Source of the DNA: Ferribacterium limneticum
GTDB taxonomy: Bacteria; Pseudomonadota; Gammaproteobacteria; Burkholderiales; Rhodocyclaceae
NCBI RefSeq assembly: GCF_020510625.1
Contig: NZ_CP075191.1
Coordinates: 3,318,501 to 3,382,500, forward strand
Length of the DNA: 64,000 nt
Direction: 5' to 3'
In this document: one piece after another, positions 62,846-64,000 of the stretch
How the letters are laid out: every line of letters begins with the position of its first letter
Numbering within the stretch: position 1 is the stretch's first letter
Notes under the pieces: model-generated
Database searches by the model: none
Told to the model about the DNA's origin: nothing
The model's input: only the letters and a program-made list of their open reading frames with translations
Position numbers and translations under genes: made by a program

Positions 62846-63612
62846 TGACTTTCGATCGCGAACGGCGGTTTGGTGGCGTCACACGCCTGTATGGCCTTGA
62901 GGGTGCGGAACGCATCCAGCAAGCCAATATCTGCATCGTCGGCATCGGCGGCGTCGGCTCCTGGATCGCTGAGGCTCTGGCACGAACCGGCGTCGACCGG
63001 ATGACGCTCGTCGACCTCGACATGGTGGCGGAATCCAACACCAATCGGCAAATCCACGCGCTAGGCGACATCTACGGCAAAGCCAAAGTGGAGGCCATGG
63101 CCGAACGGGTGCGCGCAATCAACCCCGATTGCACCGTAACTTGCATTGAAGACTTTGTTACCCCTGAAAATGTTGGCCAGATTCTCAGCCAGCAATTTTC
63201 GGTGGTCATAGATGCCATCGATCAAGTTCGCGCCAAGGCTGCGATGATCGCCTTCTGCCGGCGTCAAAAAACCCCGATCATCGTTGCCGGCGCGGCGGGC
63301 GGGCAAATCGACCCAACCCAAATTCGCATCACCGACCTCAGCCAGACGGTGCAGGATCCACTCCTCGCCAAGGTCCGCTCAGTGCTTCGCCGTGAGCACG
63401 CTTTTCCGAAAGACGCCAAGAAAAAGTTCGGTGTTTCGGCAGTTTTCTCGACGGAGCCCTTACGCTACCCGGACAAGAACAATGCCTCCTGCGAAACAGA
63501 GAGCGGCCCTGCCGGTTTGAGCTGTGCAGGGTTCGGGTCCTCAGTCTGCGTTACATCCGTCTTTGGCATGGCGGCAGCAGCTCAAGCCATCAATCTCATC
63601 ATCAAATCATGA
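62845..63612 (+). CDS. tcdA: tRNA threonylcarbamoyladenosine dehydratase TcdA
   Basis: A 255-residue E1/ThiF-like enzyme that cyclises the t6A base of tRNA with ATP. It has the ATP-binding GIGGVGSWIAEALARTG, the Arg/Asp region DLDMVAESNTNRQ and a C-terminal Cys (GSSVCVTSVFG). ATG 62845 overlaps the previous stop (TGATG) and fits the family start MTFDRERRFGG. The 3' end overlaps corA (ATGA). Confidence 0.94.
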   Translation: MTFDRERRFGGVTRLYGLEGAERIQQANICIVGIGGVGSWIAEALARTGVDRMTLVDLDMVAESNTNRQIHALGDIYGKAKVEAMAERVRAINPDCTVTCIEDFVTPENVGQILSQQFSVVIDAIDQVRAKAAMIAFCRRQKTPIIVAGAAGGQIDPTQIRITDLSQTVQDPLLAKVRSVLRREHAFPKDAKKKFGVSAVFSTEPLRYPDKNNASCETESGPAGLSCAGFGSSVCVTSVFGMAAAAQAINLIIKS

Positions 63613-64000
63613 GCAAGCCGCGCAAGCTGCGTTCACGCAAAGCGGGCCTCCCACCGGGCTCACTGATCCATATCGGTGAAATCAAGACCGGAAAGCCTGC
63701 CTTTTCAGTCATCGATTTCGACGAACACGGATTACAGGAAACGCAACTGCCTGACCCCGCTGCTTTCGGCAAGCAAGAACGCCCATATTCAACACGCTGG
63801 GCCAACGTTTATGGCGCTCACAATCCAAGCGATCTGAGCACCATCGGCAACATCTTTGGGCTGCACCCACTGGCTCAGGAAGACATTCTCAACAACGTCC
63901 AGCGCCAAAAACTCGATGCCTACGAGAACTACCTCTATCTCGTCCTGCATCGCTACGAACTTCAGCCCGGATCACTCGAGCTCAATCAGGATCAGATCAG
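63609..64000 (+). CDS. corA: CorA family magnesium/cobalt transporter (3' partial)
   Basis: The first 130 residues of a CorA protein: the N-terminal cytosolic domain with TRWANVYGAHNPSDLSTIGN and IFGLHPLAQEDILNNVQRQK, the conserved block of the family. The membrane part and GMN motif lie beyond the window. ATG 63609 overlaps the tcdA stop. Confidence 0.9.
   Translation, partial: MSKPRKLRSRKAGLPPGSLIHIGEIKTGKPAFSVIDFDEHGLQETQLPDPAAFGKQERPYSTRWANVYGAHNPSDLSTIGNIFGLHPLAQEDILNNVQRQKLDAYENYLYLVLHRYELQPGSLELNQDQI

Noticed and set aside
1..64000. CRISPR arrays, complete insertion sequences or rRNA genes
   Set aside because: No regularly spaced direct repeats, transposase genes or rRNA segments were seen.

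Overview
The window is GC-rich chromosomal DNA of a Gram-negative bacterium. Gene content points to a betaproteobacterium of the Rhodocyclales (Dechloromonas/Azonexus-like): cbb3 oxidase assembly protein CcoG, a PEP-CTERM protein, PilS/PilR, a GTP-type PEP carboxykinase, lutABC, NnrS and many TonB-dependent receptors. The placement is an inference from gene content; no 16S rRNA gene is present.

Layout. 1-6.9 kb: ccoG (5' truncated), an alpha/beta hydrolase with a TehA/SLAC1-type transporter, a Pit-type phosphate transporter with its DUF47 partner, an acyltransferase and a PEP-CTERM protein. 7.1-12.3 kb: an accessory cassette of an MmeI-like restriction-modification fusion, a NERD protein, two small proteins and a HigA-type regulator, with start/stop codons overlapping at three of the four junctions and a 4-bp gap at the last. 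12.3-18.4 kb: a lactate-utilisation operon (lutA, lutB, truncated ALDH, 2-hydroxyacid dehydrogenase, lutC, small membrane protein) beside an IclR regulator. 18.5-29 kb: housekeeping genes pbpG, maeB, pckG, an aminotransferase, ampD, pilR, pilS and a PP0621-type gene.

29.2-60.1 kb is an iron/heme acquisition island of about 31 kb. It holds five TonB-dependent receptors, an enterochelin-esterase-like hydrolase, a DUF3649/PepSY ferric-siderophore reduction module, a TauT-like ABC importer with NnrS, fur itself inside an operon with uncharacterised small proteins and a DUF2325 protein, and a long operon around a periplasmic, membrane-anchored CobN/HmuS-like chelatase. That chelatase has its own ExbB-like channel and DUF2149 (ExbD-like) protein. 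I read this as a proteobacterial counterpart of the Bacteroidota Hmu heme system, in which iron may be removed from the porphyrin in the periplasm; this is the most interesting system here. Four transcription units in the island begin at clear Fur boxes. Each of their leaders, and the junction just before the acetyltransferase-chelatase pair, carries two copies of GCCAGCC, a shared leader element I do not recognise. The island ends with a ribosomal protein S4 paralogue that is start/stop coupled to a fifth receptor.

60.2-64 kb returns to housekeeping: tRNA-Pro(CGG), ispB, an Hpt/HD-GYP fusion, tcdA and a 3'-truncated corA. Dispersed palindromic repeats lie between genes (3.5, 57.3 kb) and also inside two reading frames (the MmeI-like gene and a TonB receptor).
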